64,000 nucleotides of DNA. It comes from Stenotrophomonas aracearum (GTDB lineage: Bacteria > Pseudomonadota > Gammaproteobacteria > Xanthomonadales > Xanthomonadaceae). Shown here in pieces: positions 29,034 to 37,168 of the stretch. The notes under the pieces are model-generated. The model did no database searches, was not told the origin of the DNA, and was given only the letters and a program-made list of their open reading frames with translations. The stretch covers positions 1,499,001 to 1,563,000 of the forward strand of contig NZ_CP115543.1 of the NCBI RefSeq assembly GCF_031834615.1. Reading direction: 5' to 3'. Made by a program: the position numbers and the translations under genes. How positions within the stretch are numbered: the first letter of the stretch is position 1; the number at the start of each line of letters is the position of its first letter.

Positions 29034-30877
29034 CCCTGCCCACCGCACCGGCCTTCGACGGCAAGGCATTCGCGGCCCACCTGAGCACCGCGCCCGGCGT
29101 GTACCGCATGTACGCCGCTGACGACACCCTGTTGTACGTCGGCAAGGCGCGCGCCCTGCGCAACCGGGTCGGCAGCTACTTCAACGGGGCGCCCAAGACC
29201 ACGCGGATCATGTCCATGCTGTCGCAGGTCGCGCGCATGGACGTCACCGTCACCCGTTCCGAAGCCGAAGCGCTGCTGCTGGAAAACCAGCTGATCAAGT
29301 CGCTGTCGCCGCGCTACAACGTCTCGCTGCGTGACGACAAGACCTACCCGCACGTGTTGCTGACCCGCGAGGAGTGGCCGCGCATCGCGCTGCATCGCGG
29401 CCCGCGCGCGGTGCCCGGGCGTTACTTCGGCCCGTACCCGGGCGTGACCGCGGTGCGCGAAACGCTCAACCTGATGCACAAGCTGTTCAAGCTGCGCAAC
29501 TGCGAGGACAGCGTGTTCCGCAACCGCTCGCGGCCGTGCCTGCAGTACCAGATCGGTCGCTGCAGCGCGCCCTGCGTGGCGCTTGTTGCTGAAGACGACT
29601 ACGCCGAGTCGGTGCGCCGCGCGTCGCTGTTCCTGGAAGGCAAGAGCGACCAGCTCACGCGTGAACTGGGCACCCAGATGCAGGCCGCCAGCGAAGCGCT
29701 GGAATTCGAACAGGCCGCGCGCCTGCGCGACCTGGTCGCCTCGCTGCGCAGCATGCAGACCCGCCAGTACGTCGACGGCCGCGCCGCCGACCTGGACGTG
29801 CTCGCCTGCGCCACCCAGGGTGCCAATGCCTGCGTGATGCTGCTGGCGTTCCGCGACGGTCGCAACATGGGCACGCGGCCGTTCTACCCGCGTACCAATG
29901 GCGAGGAAAGCGCCGAGGAAGTGCTGGGCGCCTTCGTGTCCCAGTACTACGCCGAACAGACCCCGCCGCGCGAGATCCTGCTCGACCGCGAGATCCCCGA
30001 TGCCAGCCTGATCGAGTCCGCCCTGAGTACCTCGGCCGACTACAAGGTGCAGCTGAAGTGGAACGTGCGTGGCGAGCGCGCCGGCTATGTGGAACTGGCC
30101 AGCCGCAACGCGCAGATCACCCTGGTCAGCGAGCTCACCAGCCGCAGCGCGCAGCACGCGCGCAGCGAAGACCTGCGGCAGATGCTCGGCCTGGCCGAAC
30201 AGGTCAAGCGCGTGGAGTGTTTCGACATCAGCCACACCATGGGCGAAGCCACGGTGGCCTCGTGCGTGGTGTTCGACGCCAGTGGCCCGGTGCGCAGCCA
30301 GTACCGTCGCTACAACATCAGCGGCATCGAGCCGGGCGACGACTACGCAGCCATGCGCCAGGCGATCGACCGCCGCTTCCGCCGCGCGGTGGAAGAAGAG
30401 GGCGTGCTGCCCGACCTGCTGCTGATCGACGGCGGCGCCGGCCAGCTCGCCCAGGCCCAGGCGGCCCTGGCCGACCTCGGCGTGGAAGGGGTGATGCTGG
30501 TCGGCGTGGCCAAGGGCGTGGAACGTCGCGCCGGGCATGAAGCTCTGGTGCTGCCCGACGGCCGCGAGCTGCGCCCGGGCGCGGCGTCGCCGGCGCTGCA
30601 GTTCATCCAGCAGGTGCGCGACGAAGCGCACCGGTTCGCGATCACCGGCCATCGCGGTCGCCGCCAGAAGGCGCGCATGACCAGCAAGCTGGAAGACATT
30701 CCCGGGATCGGGCCGCGCCGTCGCGCCAGCCTGCTCAAGCATTTTGGTGGCCTGGTCGGTCTGAAAGCGGCCGGCGAAGCGGAAATCGCGAAGGTCGAAG
30801 GCATCAATGACGCCCTTGCCGCACGCATCTACGCTAACCTTCATGGACTGCCCACGCCCCCTGCGGCCGGCGAGTAG
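29030..30877 (+). CDS. uvrC: excinuclease ABC subunit UvrC
   Basis: UvrC makes both cuts in nucleotide excision repair. The 615-residue chain has an N-terminal GIY-YIG nuclease (PGVYRMYAADDTLLYVGKARALRNRV), a UVR motif (EFEQAARLRDLVASLRSM), an RNase H-like endonuclease domain with FDISHTMGEATVASCVVF and LLIDGGAGQLAQA, and C-terminal helix-hairpin-helix motifs (DIPGIGPRRRASLLKHFG). The upstream open frame is spurious; the ATG at 29030 overlaps the NHL gene stop. pgsA follows after 9 bp, the same uvrC-pgsA pair as in E. coli. Confidence 0.97.
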   Translation: MTLPTAPAFDGKAFAAHLSTAPGVYRMYAADDTLLYVGKARALRNRVGSYFNGAPKTTRIMSMLSQVARMDVTVTRSEAEALLLENQLIKSLSPRYNVSLRDDKTYPHVLLTREEWPRIALHRGPRAVPGRYFGPYPGVTAVRETLNLMHKLFKLRNCEDSVFRNRSRPCLQYQIGRCSAPCVALVAEDDYAESVRRASLFLEGKSDQLTRELGTQMQAASEALEFEQAARLRDLVASLRSMQTRQYVDGRAADLDVLACATQGANACVMLLAFRDGRNMGTRPFYPRTNGEESAEEVLGAFVSQYYAEQTPPREILLDREIPDASLIESALSTSADYKVQLKWNVRGERAGYVELASRNAQITLVSELTSRSAQHARSEDLRQMLGLAEQVKRVECFDISHTMGEATVASCVVFDASGPVRSQYRRYNISGIEPGDDYAAMRQAIDRRFRRAVEEEGVLPDLLLIDGGAGQLAQAQAALADLGVEGVMLVGVAKGVERRAGHEALVLPDGRELRPGAASPALQFIQQVRDEAHRFAITGHRGRRQKARMTSKLEDIPGIGPRRRASLLKHFGGLVGLKAAGEAEIAKVEGINDALAARIYANLHGLPTPPAAGE

Positions 30878-30886
30878 AGAGACGCA

Positions 30887-31510
30887 ATGAAGTTGACCCT
30901 CCCCACCTGGCTGACGCTGCTGCGGATCGTGATGATCCCGGTGCTGGTGCTGGTGTTCTATCTCCCCTACACCTGGACCAACTTCGCCTCGGCGGCGATT
31001 TTCGGGCTGGCGGCGCTGACCGACTGGCTGGATGGCTGGATCGCCCGCCGCTACGACCTGGCCTCGGCGTTCGGTGCCTTCCTCGATCCGGTCGCAGACA
31101 AATTGATGGTGGCGGTGGCGCTGTTCCTGATCGTGCAGGGTCATCCGACCCCATGGATGGCGTTCTGGGCGGCGGTGATCGTCGGCCGCGAGATTGCGGT
31201 GTCGGCGCTGCGCGAATGGATGGCCGAGATCGGCCAGCGCGCGAAAGTGCGCGTGGCGCTGATCGGCAAGATCAAGACCACCGCGCAGATGGTCGCGCTG
31301 TTGTGCCTGCTGTATTCGGTCGCGCCGAACACGCCGGTGTCCGACATCTGGATGGGCGAACCGGTGTTCCATATCGGTGACTGGACCCTGGCCATCGCGG
31401 CCGTGCTCACGCTGTTCTCCGGGCTGCAGTACCTGCACGCCGCATGGCCGAGCCTGCGCGAGGACGAGCGCGCCGCACGCGAAACCGCGCGTGCGAAAAA
31501 GAAGGGCTGA
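30887..31510 (+). CDS. pgsA: CDP-diacylglycerol--glycerol-3-phosphate 3-phosphatidyltransferase
   Basis: PgsA makes phosphatidylglycerol phosphate, the committed step to phosphatidylglycerol and cardiolipin, in the inner membrane. The CDP-alcohol phosphotransferase motif is complete: DWLDGWIARRYDLASAFGAFLDPVADK near residues 46-72, with all four conserved Asp. Several membrane helices surround it, including TLLRIVMIPVLVLVFYL at the N-terminus and LTLFSGLQYLHAAW at the C-terminus. It has 207 residues. A tRNA-Gly promoter begins right after the stop. Confidence 0.96.
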   Translation: MKLTLPTWLTLLRIVMIPVLVLVFYLPYTWTNFASAAIFGLAALTDWLDGWIARRYDLASAFGAFLDPVADKLMVAVALFLIVQGHPTPWMAFWAAVIVGREIAVSALREWMAEIGQRAKVRVALIGKIKTTAQMVALLCLLYSVAPNTPVSDIWMGEPVFHIGDWTLAIAAVLTLFSGLQYLHAAWPSLREDERAARETARAKKKG

Positions 31511-31516
31511 GGGCTG

Positions 31517-31544
31517 TTGACAGCACCGCATTTGGCTGTAGAAT
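31517..31544 (+). promoter_or_regulatory. promoter of the first tRNA-Gly
   Basis: A consensus TTGACA (31517-31522) and TAGAAT (31539-31544) are 16 bp apart, 12 bp before the mature tRNA. Confidence 0.8.
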
Positions 31545-31556
31545 TTCGCCTCCCAA

Positions 31557-31632
<76 letters not shown>

Positions 31633-31641
31633 GATACAGAG

Positions 31642-31667
31642 AAAAGCGACCCACGGGTCGCTTTTTT
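31642..31667 (+). terminator. terminator after the first tRNA-Gly
   Basis: AAAGCGACC and GGGTCGCTTT pair around CAC and lead into TTTTTT. Copy 1 is therefore probably a separate transcript from copies 2 and 3. Confidence 0.85.
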
Positions 31668-31718
31668 CATTTCAGGCCGTCGCAGTCGAATCACGCTGAA
31701 TATCGCTGCATAAACCTG

Positions 31719-31747
31719 TTGACGACGTGAAGGATTACCGACACAAT
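31719..31747 (+). promoter_or_regulatory. promoter of the second tRNA-Gly group
   Basis: TTGACG (31719-31724) and CACAAT (31742-31747) are 17 bp apart, 42 bp before copy 2. No terminator is seen between copies 2, 3 and tRNA-Cys, so these three are likely cotranscribed. Confidence 0.6.
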
Positions 31748-31789
31748 AGCGCTCCTTCGACGCAGGTCGACGGAAAACGCAACAAATCT

Positions 31790-31865
<76 letters not shown>

Positions 31866-31932
31866 GATTGTGTCGCGATGTGAAAGAGCTGGTGTGTTTC
31901 CAGTGGTTTTGGTAACATATCCGCTTGATTCT

Positions 31933-32008
<76 letters not shown>

Positions 32009-32015
32009 GATTCCC

Positions 32016-32089
32016 GGCCTGGTGGCAGAGTGGTCATGCAACGGATTGCAAATCCGTGTACGCCGGTTCGATTCCGACCCAGGCCTCCA
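32016..32089 (+). tRNA. tRNA-Cys (anticodon GCA)
   Basis: A 74-nt cloverleaf. Acceptor GGCCTGG pairs with CCAGGCC, the anticodon loop is TTGCAAA-like (GCA), and CCA is encoded. The order uvrC-pgsA-tRNA-Gly-tRNA-Cys matches E. coli uvrC-pgsA-glyW-cysT. Confidence 0.96.
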
Positions 32090-32098
32090 GTTGTTGAG

Positions 32099-32122
32099 AA
32101 ACCCCGCTTCGGCGGGGTTTTT
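32099..32122 (+). terminator. terminator of the tRNA-Gly/Cys transcript
   Basis: AACCCCGC and GCGGGGTT pair around a TTCG tetraloop, followed by TTTTTCG. This is a very stable hairpin. Confidence 0.9.
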
Positions 32123-32200
32123 CGTTTCTGCTGCCGTCCTTCACCCGCCCCGTACAACGCCCTGCCTACTGTGCAGGAACGTTCCTGATCGAGGTGTTCG

Positions 32201-32422
32201 ATGTATCTGGCCATGTGGATTGCGGCTGCCGGGGTACCCGGTTCGTTCTGGGATTCGCCCAGCAACGTCAGCGGCGCGGTGGTGCTGGGGTTCGGGGTGG
32301 CGGCCATCGCCCTCTCGTTCGGCCTGGCCAAGGTGTTCAAGCGCTTCAACGGCGTGGCCTGGATGGTCCTCGGGGCAGGCCTGGCCATTGCCGCCTACGG
32401 CATCTGGCGGATAAGCGCCTGA
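32201..32422 (+). CDS. small hypothetical inner-membrane protein
   Basis: A 73-residue protein with two hydrophobic segments, about residues 23-43 (VSGAVVLGFGVAAIALSFGLA) and 52-70 (VAWMVLGAGLAIAAYGIW), separated by a basic loop KVFKRFN. GAGGTG lies 6 bp before the ATG and gives a strong ribosome binding site. I do not recognise a family. It stands alone between the tRNA terminator and a repeat-poor gap. Confidence 0.65.
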   Translation: MYLAMWIAAAGVPGSFWDSPSNVSGAVVLGFGVAAIALSFGLAKVFKRFNGVAWMVLGAGLAIAAYGIWRISA

Positions 32423-32659
32423 CATCATGCTGTCACCGCAGTACCGGCATGCTGTCAACGTGTCGGTTTCAACTTGCTGAACGGTTCAGTTCACCAGCGA
32501 GGCCGGTTGCGCCACTGGTTGACTTCGCGCGAAGAGCGTGAAAGGGTGGAGTGAAACGTGGGTGAAGTTCCGTTGCCACCCAGCAGCGGAGCGGCAGGCG
32601 CAAGCCTGGCAGGGGGGAATTGCTCGTCTCGATCGCAGAGCAGGTCCAAGGGAGGTCGT

Positions 32660-32896
32660 ATGCAATACGGCGCGAATGACCTGGCCAACGGTGTGCGCAC
32701 CGAGCTGGAGGCCAGTTACAGCAAGCATGGATGTGGGCCGGAGTTCTGGACGACGTATCAGCAGGTGCTGGAGCGCCTGGTGCCGCAGGGGCGCAGCCGT
32801 ACCCAGGTGACCAACGAGCTGGCCATGATCATTGAACAGCTCGGGATCGTCCGGCGCGCGCAGATGGTGCCGCCGCCGAGCACGCGGGTGCGCTGA
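32660..32896 (+). CDS. small hypothetical protein
   Basis: A 78-residue soluble protein starting MQYGANDLANGVRTELEASY. It looks helical and mixed in charge, with a single Cys (HGCGPEFW) and the stretch RSRTQVTNELAMIIEQLGIVRRAQMV. GGAGGT lies only 3 bp before the chosen ATG, a tight spacing; the frame is open upstream to 32558. I do not recognise a family. It ends 35 bp before the stop of the convergent ccoG. The 237 bp before it hold a direct repeat (CATGCTGTCA at 32426 and 32447) and a palindrome CTTCGCGCGAAG near 32524 but no clear promoter. Confidence 0.55.
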   Translation: MQYGANDLANGVRTELEASYSKHGCGPEFWTTYQQVLERLVPQGRSRTQVTNELAMIIEQLGIVRRAQMVPPPSTRVR

Positions 32897-32931
32897 ATCC
32901 GGTTGGGGAACCGGCGCCAGGGAATCGGCGG

Positions 32932-33984
32932 TTACAGCCGTTGCAGACCCAATCCCAGCAGGACCAGCAGGCACGCCAGCGCCGCCAGCACGCGCGGCCG
33001 CAGCCAGCGCCGGGGCCTGCCCTGCAGTGCATTGGCACTGGCCATCCGCACCAGCCCTGTCGGGAACCGCCACGCGCGCATCTGCGCATCGCAAGCGTCC
33101 ACGCAGGCGCCGCAGGCGATGCAGTCCGGCAGCGGTGCGCTGCGCACATCCAGCTGCATCGGGCACGCCTGCATGCAGGCCGCGCAATCCACGCAGTCGC
33201 CCAGGCGGTCTTCGTTGAACCGTGGCGGTGGCCCGGCCAGCGCCGGGTGCGCCGCGCGGAACGCATAGTCGCTGGCGCTGGTCGGGTCGAGCAGGCCACG
33301 GCCGCGTTGCGTGACGCTGCCCGTGCCGCGCCCGCGCGGGCCCCGCGGTTCGGCGCGGCGCGCGTCGTAGCAGACCTGAGGGGTATCGTCGTCGCACAGC
33401 AGCGGGACCACGCGTGCATACGGACACAGGTCGATGCAGACCTGCTCGCGCAGGAAGCCGGCGTTGCCCCAGGTTGCGGTGGCGTAGAACAGGACCCAGA
33501 ACCGTTCCCAGCCGCTCCAGCGGGACGGCCAGAACCCGGCCACCAGGTCGTGGATGGGCGTGAACAGCCCGACGAAGGTGATCCCGGTCCACAGCGCGAC
33601 CAGCGCCCACGCCAGCTGCGTGGCCACCGCTGCGGCGCTGGGTCGGGGCAGCCATCGCATGCAGCCGCGCTCGATCCAGCGGAACAGGCCGCTCCATAGC
33701 GTCTGCGGACAGGCATGCCCGCACCAGACCCGGCCGGCCACGGTGGTCAGCAGCACCAGCGAACAGGCCATCACCGCGATCAGACCGAGCAGCATGCCGA
33801 GGTCCTGTGGCCACAGGGTCCAGCCGAACAGGTCGAAGCGACGCCCCGGCAGGTCCAGCAGCAGCGCCTGGCGGCCCTCCCAGCGCAGCCAGGGCAGGGC
33901 GTAGAAGCCGCCCAGCAGCAGCGCGGACAGCAGCGAACGCCAGCGCAGGGCAGGGCGCGCAACCGGGGCGCAGGACGTGCTCAC
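32932..33984 (-). CDS. ccoG: CcoG/FixG/RdxA-type membrane 4Fe-4S protein
   Basis: CcoG takes part in copper delivery to cbb3-type cytochrome oxidase. The 350-residue chain has several membrane helices, the family block LPWLRWEGRQALLLDLPGRRFDLFGWTLWPQD, CGHACPQTLW, an extended GNAGFLREQVCIDLCPYARV stretch, and two ferredoxin-like clusters CVDCAACMQACP and CIACGACVDACD. It is shorter than typical CcoG (about 470) because it lacks the C-terminal Ig-like domain. The start is a GTG overlapping the stop of the small upstream gene (GTGA). The oxidase genes ccoNOP are not in the window. Confidence 0.88.
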   Translation of the reverse strand: MSTSCAPVARPALRWRSLLSALLLGGFYALPWLRWEGRQALLLDLPGRRFDLFGWTLWPQDLGMLLGLIAVMACSLVLLTTVAGRVWCGHACPQTLWSGLFRWIERGCMRWLPRPSAAAVATQLAWALVALWTGITFVGLFTPIHDLVAGFWPSRWSGWERFWVLFYATATWGNAGFLREQVCIDLCPYARVVPLLCDDDTPQVCYDARRAEPRGPRGRGTGSVTQRGRGLLDPTSASDYAFRAAHPALAGPPPRFNEDRLGDCVDCAACMQACPMQLDVRSAPLPDCIACGACVDACDAQMRAWRFPTGLVRMASANALQGRPRRWLRPRVLAALACLLVLLGLGLQRL

Positions 33985-34274
33985 CCGAGCGGCAGCTCGT
34001 CGTCGTCGCGCGGCAGTGGTCGGAGCAGGTAGCCGGTAACCGCACTGGCCATCGCCGTCACTGCCCAGAACATGAAGAAGCCGAGGGTGTAGCCCAGCTC
34101 GCGGCTCACCGCGTGGCCGGGAAAGCTGATCTCGCCCAGCCGCAGCGGGTCCACGAACGCGAAGAACACCACGCTGGCCAGCCCGGCGGCGATGAAGCTG
34201 GGCCACAGCACCGCGCCCCAGTGCTGGACCAGCGTGCGGCGGTGGCGTCGGGTCGGTTCGTTCAGCGGCGTCAT
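33981..34274 (-). CDS. small membrane protein paired with ccoG
   Basis: A 97-residue protein with two membrane helices, about residues 21-42 (VLWPSFIAAGLASVVFFAFV) and 60-80 (LGFFMFWAVTAMASAVTGYLL), preceded by an Arg-rich start and ending in DDDELPLG. It overlaps ccoG by 4 bp and is first in that transcript. The ATG at 34274 lacks a clear ribosome binding site. An FNR-type box sits about 42 bp upstream. No family is recognised; the context suggests a cbb3 oxidase accessory or respiratory role, which is inference. Confidence 0.72.
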   Translation of the reverse strand: MTPLNEPTRRHRRTLVQHWGAVLWPSFIAAGLASVVFFAFVDPLRLGEISFPGHAVSRELGYTLGFFMFWAVTAMASAVTGYLLRPLPRDDDELPLG

Positions 34275-34309
34275 GGCCTGCACGGTAGGCCCTGCGACAG
34301 CACGCCACA

Positions 34310-34323
34310 TTGATCCTGATCAA
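34310..34323. promoter_or_regulatory. perfect FNR/Anr box between the ccoG unit and the globin gene
   Basis: TTGATCCTGATCAA matches the FNR/Anr consensus TTGATN4ATCAA exactly. Its centre is about 42 bp from the ATG of the leftward membrane gene and 62 bp from the rightward globin ATG, so it can serve either direction. A TACCGT at 34283-34288 (minus strand) sits where a class II activated -10 would lie. Confidence 0.8.
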
Positions 34324-34377
34324 ACCGGCGTAGCATCATGCCCACCTCACCGTGTGCCGTAGGCTGCCGAGGAATCC

Positions 34378-34815
34378 ATGTCGTCCCCTGCCGTTCCCGA
34401 CCTGCCCATGGCCTCGCTCGCTCTGTGCAGCGAACAGGAGGTCACGCGGCTGGTGCACGACTTCTACGCCCGGGTGCGCCAGGACCCGCAGCTGGGCCCG
34501 GTGTTCGACGCCCGCGTCCACGACTGGGATGCGCACCTGGCCCAGCTGGTCGATTTCTGGTCGGCCATGCTGCGCGGTACGCGCCGCTTCAGTGGCAACC
34601 CGATGTCCAAGCACATGGCCATGCCCGAGCTGGAGCGCGCGCTGTTCGATCGCTGGCTGCTGCTGTTCAGCCAGACCACCGCCGAATCGGGCAACCCGCC
34701 GATGCAGCGCCTGGCCGACGACGTGGCGGTGCGGATTGCCGACACCTTCTGGCGGCGCATCCAGATGCAGCGCTGGCCGGAACTGCCGGTCGTGCGCACT
34801 CTGCGCCCGGATTGA
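34378..34815 (+). CDS. group III truncated hemoglobin
   Basis: A 145-residue globin of the truncated group III type. It shows LVHDFYARVRQDPQLGPVF (helix B/C region with Tyr), then HLAQLVDFWSAMLRGT, and NPMSKHMAM with the probable proximal His79, followed by RWLLLFSQT. These globins bind oxygen or nitric oxide and often lie beside cbb3 oxidase genes. GAGGAA before the ATG is a good ribosome binding site. The stop codon lies inside the second FNR-type box, just before hemN. Confidence 0.88.
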   Translation: MSSPAVPDLPMASLALCSEQEVTRLVHDFYARVRQDPQLGPVFDARVHDWDAHLAQLVDFWSAMLRGTRRFSGNPMSKHMAMPELERALFDRWLLLFSQTTAESGNPPMQRLADDVAVRIADTFWRRIQMQRWPELPVVRTLRPD

Positions 34816-34825
34816 TCTGGCTCAA
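34812..34825 (+). promoter_or_regulatory. near-consensus FNR/Anr box upstream of hemN
   Basis: TTGATCTGGCTCAA differs from TTGATN4ATCAA at one position and is flanked by A and T, extending the dyad to ATTGA and TCAAT. It overlaps the globin stop codon. Its centre lies 41-42 bp before the hemN ATG. Confidence 0.65.
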
Positions 34826-34859
34826 TGCGTGAAGGCGCCCGGGCGCGCACGCTGGCGCC

Positions 34860-36269
34860 ATGGACACCCTTTCGCCTGCCGCCGCCGGGCTTGCCTGGCA
34901 CTTCGATCCCGAGCTGCTGCGCCGCCATGACCGGCCCGGGCCGCGCTACACCTCGTACCCGACTGCGCCGCACTTCCACGACGGCTTCGGTGAGCACGGC
35001 CTGCGCGCGGCGATCGCCGACAGCAACGCGCAGGCGCTGCCGCTGTCGCTCTACGTGCACGTGCCTTACTGCAGCAGTCCCTGTTTCTATTGCGGCTGCA
35101 ACCGGGTCATTACCCGCGACCATGGCAAGGGCATCGCGTACGTGGCGCGCGTGCTCAGCGAAGCGGACCTGATCGCGCCGTTGTTCGATCCCTCGCGGGA
35201 GGTGATCCAGCTGCACCTGGGCGGTGGCACGCCGAACTTCCTGGCGCGTGCGCAGATGCGCGAACTGATCGACGGCCTGCGCCACCGGTTTTCCTTCAGC
35301 AGCGCCGCCGACCGCGACTTCTCGATCGAACTGGACCCCCGTTTCGTCAGCCGCGACGATATTGCCGAGCTCGGCGCGCTGGGGTTCAACCGGGCCAGCC
35401 TGGGCATCCAGGATTTCGACCCGGTGGTACAGCGGGCGATCAATCGCGAGCAGGGGGTGGAGGCAACGCTGGACGTGCTGCGTGCCTGCCGCGAACACGG
35501 CCTGTCCTCGGTCAACGTCGATCTGATCTACGGATTGCCGCACCAGACACTGGATGGCTTTGCGCGCACGCTGGAAACGGTGCTGCGCGAACGCCCCGAC
35601 CGTCTGGCGATCTACGGGTACGCGCACCTGCCGAACCTGTTCAAGGCGCAACGGCAGATACCGGATGCGTCGCTGCCCAGCCCGGAACAGAAGCTGGCCC
35701 TGCTGGGCCTGGCGGTACGGCGGTTGTCGCTGGCGGGCTATCAGTACATCGGCATGGACCACTTCGCGCTGCCCGGTGAGAACCTGGCGCGCGCGCAGCG
35801 TGCCGGCCAGCTGCACCGCAACTTCATGGGCTACACCACGCACGCCCAGACCGACCTGGTCGGGCTGGGCGCCAGTGCGATCAGCCGCATCGGCAGCAGC
35901 TACAGCCAGAACCCGCGCGACCTGCCGGGCTGGGAAAGCGCCGTGGACAGCGGCCGGCTGCCGGTGTGGCGCGGCCTGACCCTGGACGCCGACGACGAAC
36001 TGCGCGCCGAACTGATCAACCAGCTGATGTGCCAGGGCGAAGTAAACGGCCGCGCCCTGGGCGCGCGCCATGGTGTCGATTTCGACCAGTATTTCGCCGA
36101 TGCCCTGGTGTCCCTGTCCGCGCTTCAGGCCGATGGGCTCGCCGAATATCGCGACGGCACGGTGCGCGCTACCGAACGCGGTCGCCCCCTCCTGCGCCTG
36201 CTCGCCATGTGCTTCGACCGCTACCTGGCGCAACCCGAACAGCCGGTGCGCTACTCGCGGGCGATCTGA
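34860..36269 (+). CDS. hemN: oxygen-independent coproporphyrinogen III oxidase
   Basis: HemN is a radical SAM enzyme that makes protoporphyrinogen IX without oxygen. It is 469 residues long. The cluster motif reads CSSPCFYCGC (C71, C75, C78, with C80), preceded by SLYVHVPY. Other blocks are HLGGGTPNFL, SIELDPRFVSRDDI, RASLGIQDFDPVVQRAINR, VNVDLIYGLPHQT and YQYIGMDHFALP. The ATG at 34860 has no evident ribosome binding site, and the FNR-type box sits where a class II activated promoter would start near the ATG, so the transcript may be nearly leaderless. It follows the globin gene by 44 bp. Confidence 0.96.
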   Translation: MDTLSPAAAGLAWHFDPELLRRHDRPGPRYTSYPTAPHFHDGFGEHGLRAAIADSNAQALPLSLYVHVPYCSSPCFYCGCNRVITRDHGKGIAYVARVLSEADLIAPLFDPSREVIQLHLGGGTPNFLARAQMRELIDGLRHRFSFSSAADRDFSIELDPRFVSRDDIAELGALGFNRASLGIQDFDPVVQRAINREQGVEATLDVLRACREHGLSSVNVDLIYGLPHQTLDGFARTLETVLRERPDRLAIYGYAHLPNLFKAQRQIPDASLPSPEQKLALLGLAVRRLSLAGYQYIGMDHFALPGENLARAQRAGQLHRNFMGYTTHAQTDLVGLGASAISRIGSSYSQNPRDLPGWESAVDSGRLPVWRGLTLDADDELRAELINQLMCQGEVNGRALGARHGVDFDQYFADALVSLSALQADGLAEYRDGTVRATERGRPLLRLLAMCFDRYLAQPEQPVRYSRAI

Positions 36270-36302
36270 GGCGGCGCTTTCTGGCGCAGGCAATGAAGTG
36301 TC

Positions 36303-36389
36303 TGGTGCCCGGAGCCGGAATCGAACCGGCATGGGGTTGCCCCCGGCGGATTTTAAGTCCGATGCGTCTACCAGTTTCGCCATCCGGGC
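36303..36389 (-). tRNA. tRNA-Leu (anticodon TAA)
   Basis: An 87-nt class II tRNA on the minus strand. Acceptor GCCCGGA pairs with TCCGGGC, the anticodon loop contains TAA, a long variable arm (CCGGGGGC-like to ACCCC) is present, and CCA is encoded. It lies between hemN and the GST gene, opposite to both. Confidence 0.95.
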
Positions 36390-36473
36390 GCGCTTGGCGG
36401 GGTGAAGTGTAGCGGAAAGCAGGCCCGGCGCTGCGCTAGCATGGTGCAACCCTCCTGCCCGGATCCGCTGGCC

Positions 36474-37166
36474 ATGCTCGAGCTGCATATCGGCAACAAG
36501 AACTACTCCTCGTGGTCGATGCGGCCGTGGGTACTGATGACCCAGGCCGGCATCCCGTTCACTGAGGTGGTGCTGCGCTTCGACAGCTTCGACCCGGACT
36601 CGCAGTTCAAGCGCAGTGCCGAGGCGTTGTCGCCCTCGGGCACGGTGCCGGTGCTGGTGGATGGCGAGCGGGTGGTGTGGGATTCGCTGGCCATTGCCGA
36701 GTACCTGGCCGAGGGCTTCCCCGAACTTGCGCTGTGGCCAGAGGACCGCGGCGAACGTGCGCTGGCGCGCAGTGCTACCGCCGCCATGCACAGCGGGTTC
36801 GGCGCGCTGCGCTCGCATTTCCCGATGAACATCGAAGCACGGCTGCCGGAGATCGGCGCGCGCGTGCTGCGCAACCAGCCGGACGTGGTCGCCGATCTGC
36901 AACGCCTGCAGGCGCTGTGGGAACGCCTGCTGGCGCGCCATGACGGCCCGCTGCTGTTCGATCGTTTCAGCATCGCCGACGCCTTCTTCGCGCCGGTGGT
37001 GATGCGCCTGCACACCTATGCGGTACCGGTCTCGCCGCGCGTGGCGTCCTACATGCAGCAGGTGCAGTCGCTGCCGGGCGTACAGGCCTGGGTGGCAGCG
37101 GCGCTGGAAGAACACGACTTCCGGCCGTTTGAAGAACCGTACCGGCAGGCGCCGGACGGAGCCTGA
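36474..37166 (+). CDS. glutathione S-transferase family protein
   Basis: A 230-residue GST. The N-terminal thioredoxin-like domain starts LELHIGNKNYSSWSMRPWVLM, with Ser residues where glutathione is bound in zeta/beta-like GSTs, and has SGTVPVLVDGERVVWDSLAIAEYL (cis-Pro loop and ESxAI-type glutathione site). The C-terminal helical domain has FSIADAFFAPVVMRL. The ATG at 36474 gives the family start; an upstream ATG at 36441 would add eleven residues. Substrate is not predictable. TraB/GumN gene follows after 2 bp, so the two are likely cotranscribed. Confidence 0.9.
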   Translation: MLELHIGNKNYSSWSMRPWVLMTQAGIPFTEVVLRFDSFDPDSQFKRSAEALSPSGTVPVLVDGERVVWDSLAIAEYLAEGFPELALWPEDRGERALARSATAAMHSGFGALRSHFPMNIEARLPEIGARVLRNQPDVVADLQRLQALWERLLARHDGPLLFDRFSIADAFFAPVVMRLHTYAVPVSPRVASYMQQVQSLPGVQAWVAAALEEHDFRPFEEPYRQAPDGA

Positions 37167-37168
37167 GC

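Noticed and set aside
25296..29069. A 1257-codon open frame on the minus strand opposite msbA to the NHL gene
   Set aside because: It spans four conserved genes in opposite sense, and its Ala/Arg/Gln/His-rich product has no recognisable fold.
28523..31531. A 1002-codon minus-strand open frame over the NHL gene, uvrC and pgsA
   Set aside because: It overlaps three confident genes, and the composition is that of a mirror frame.
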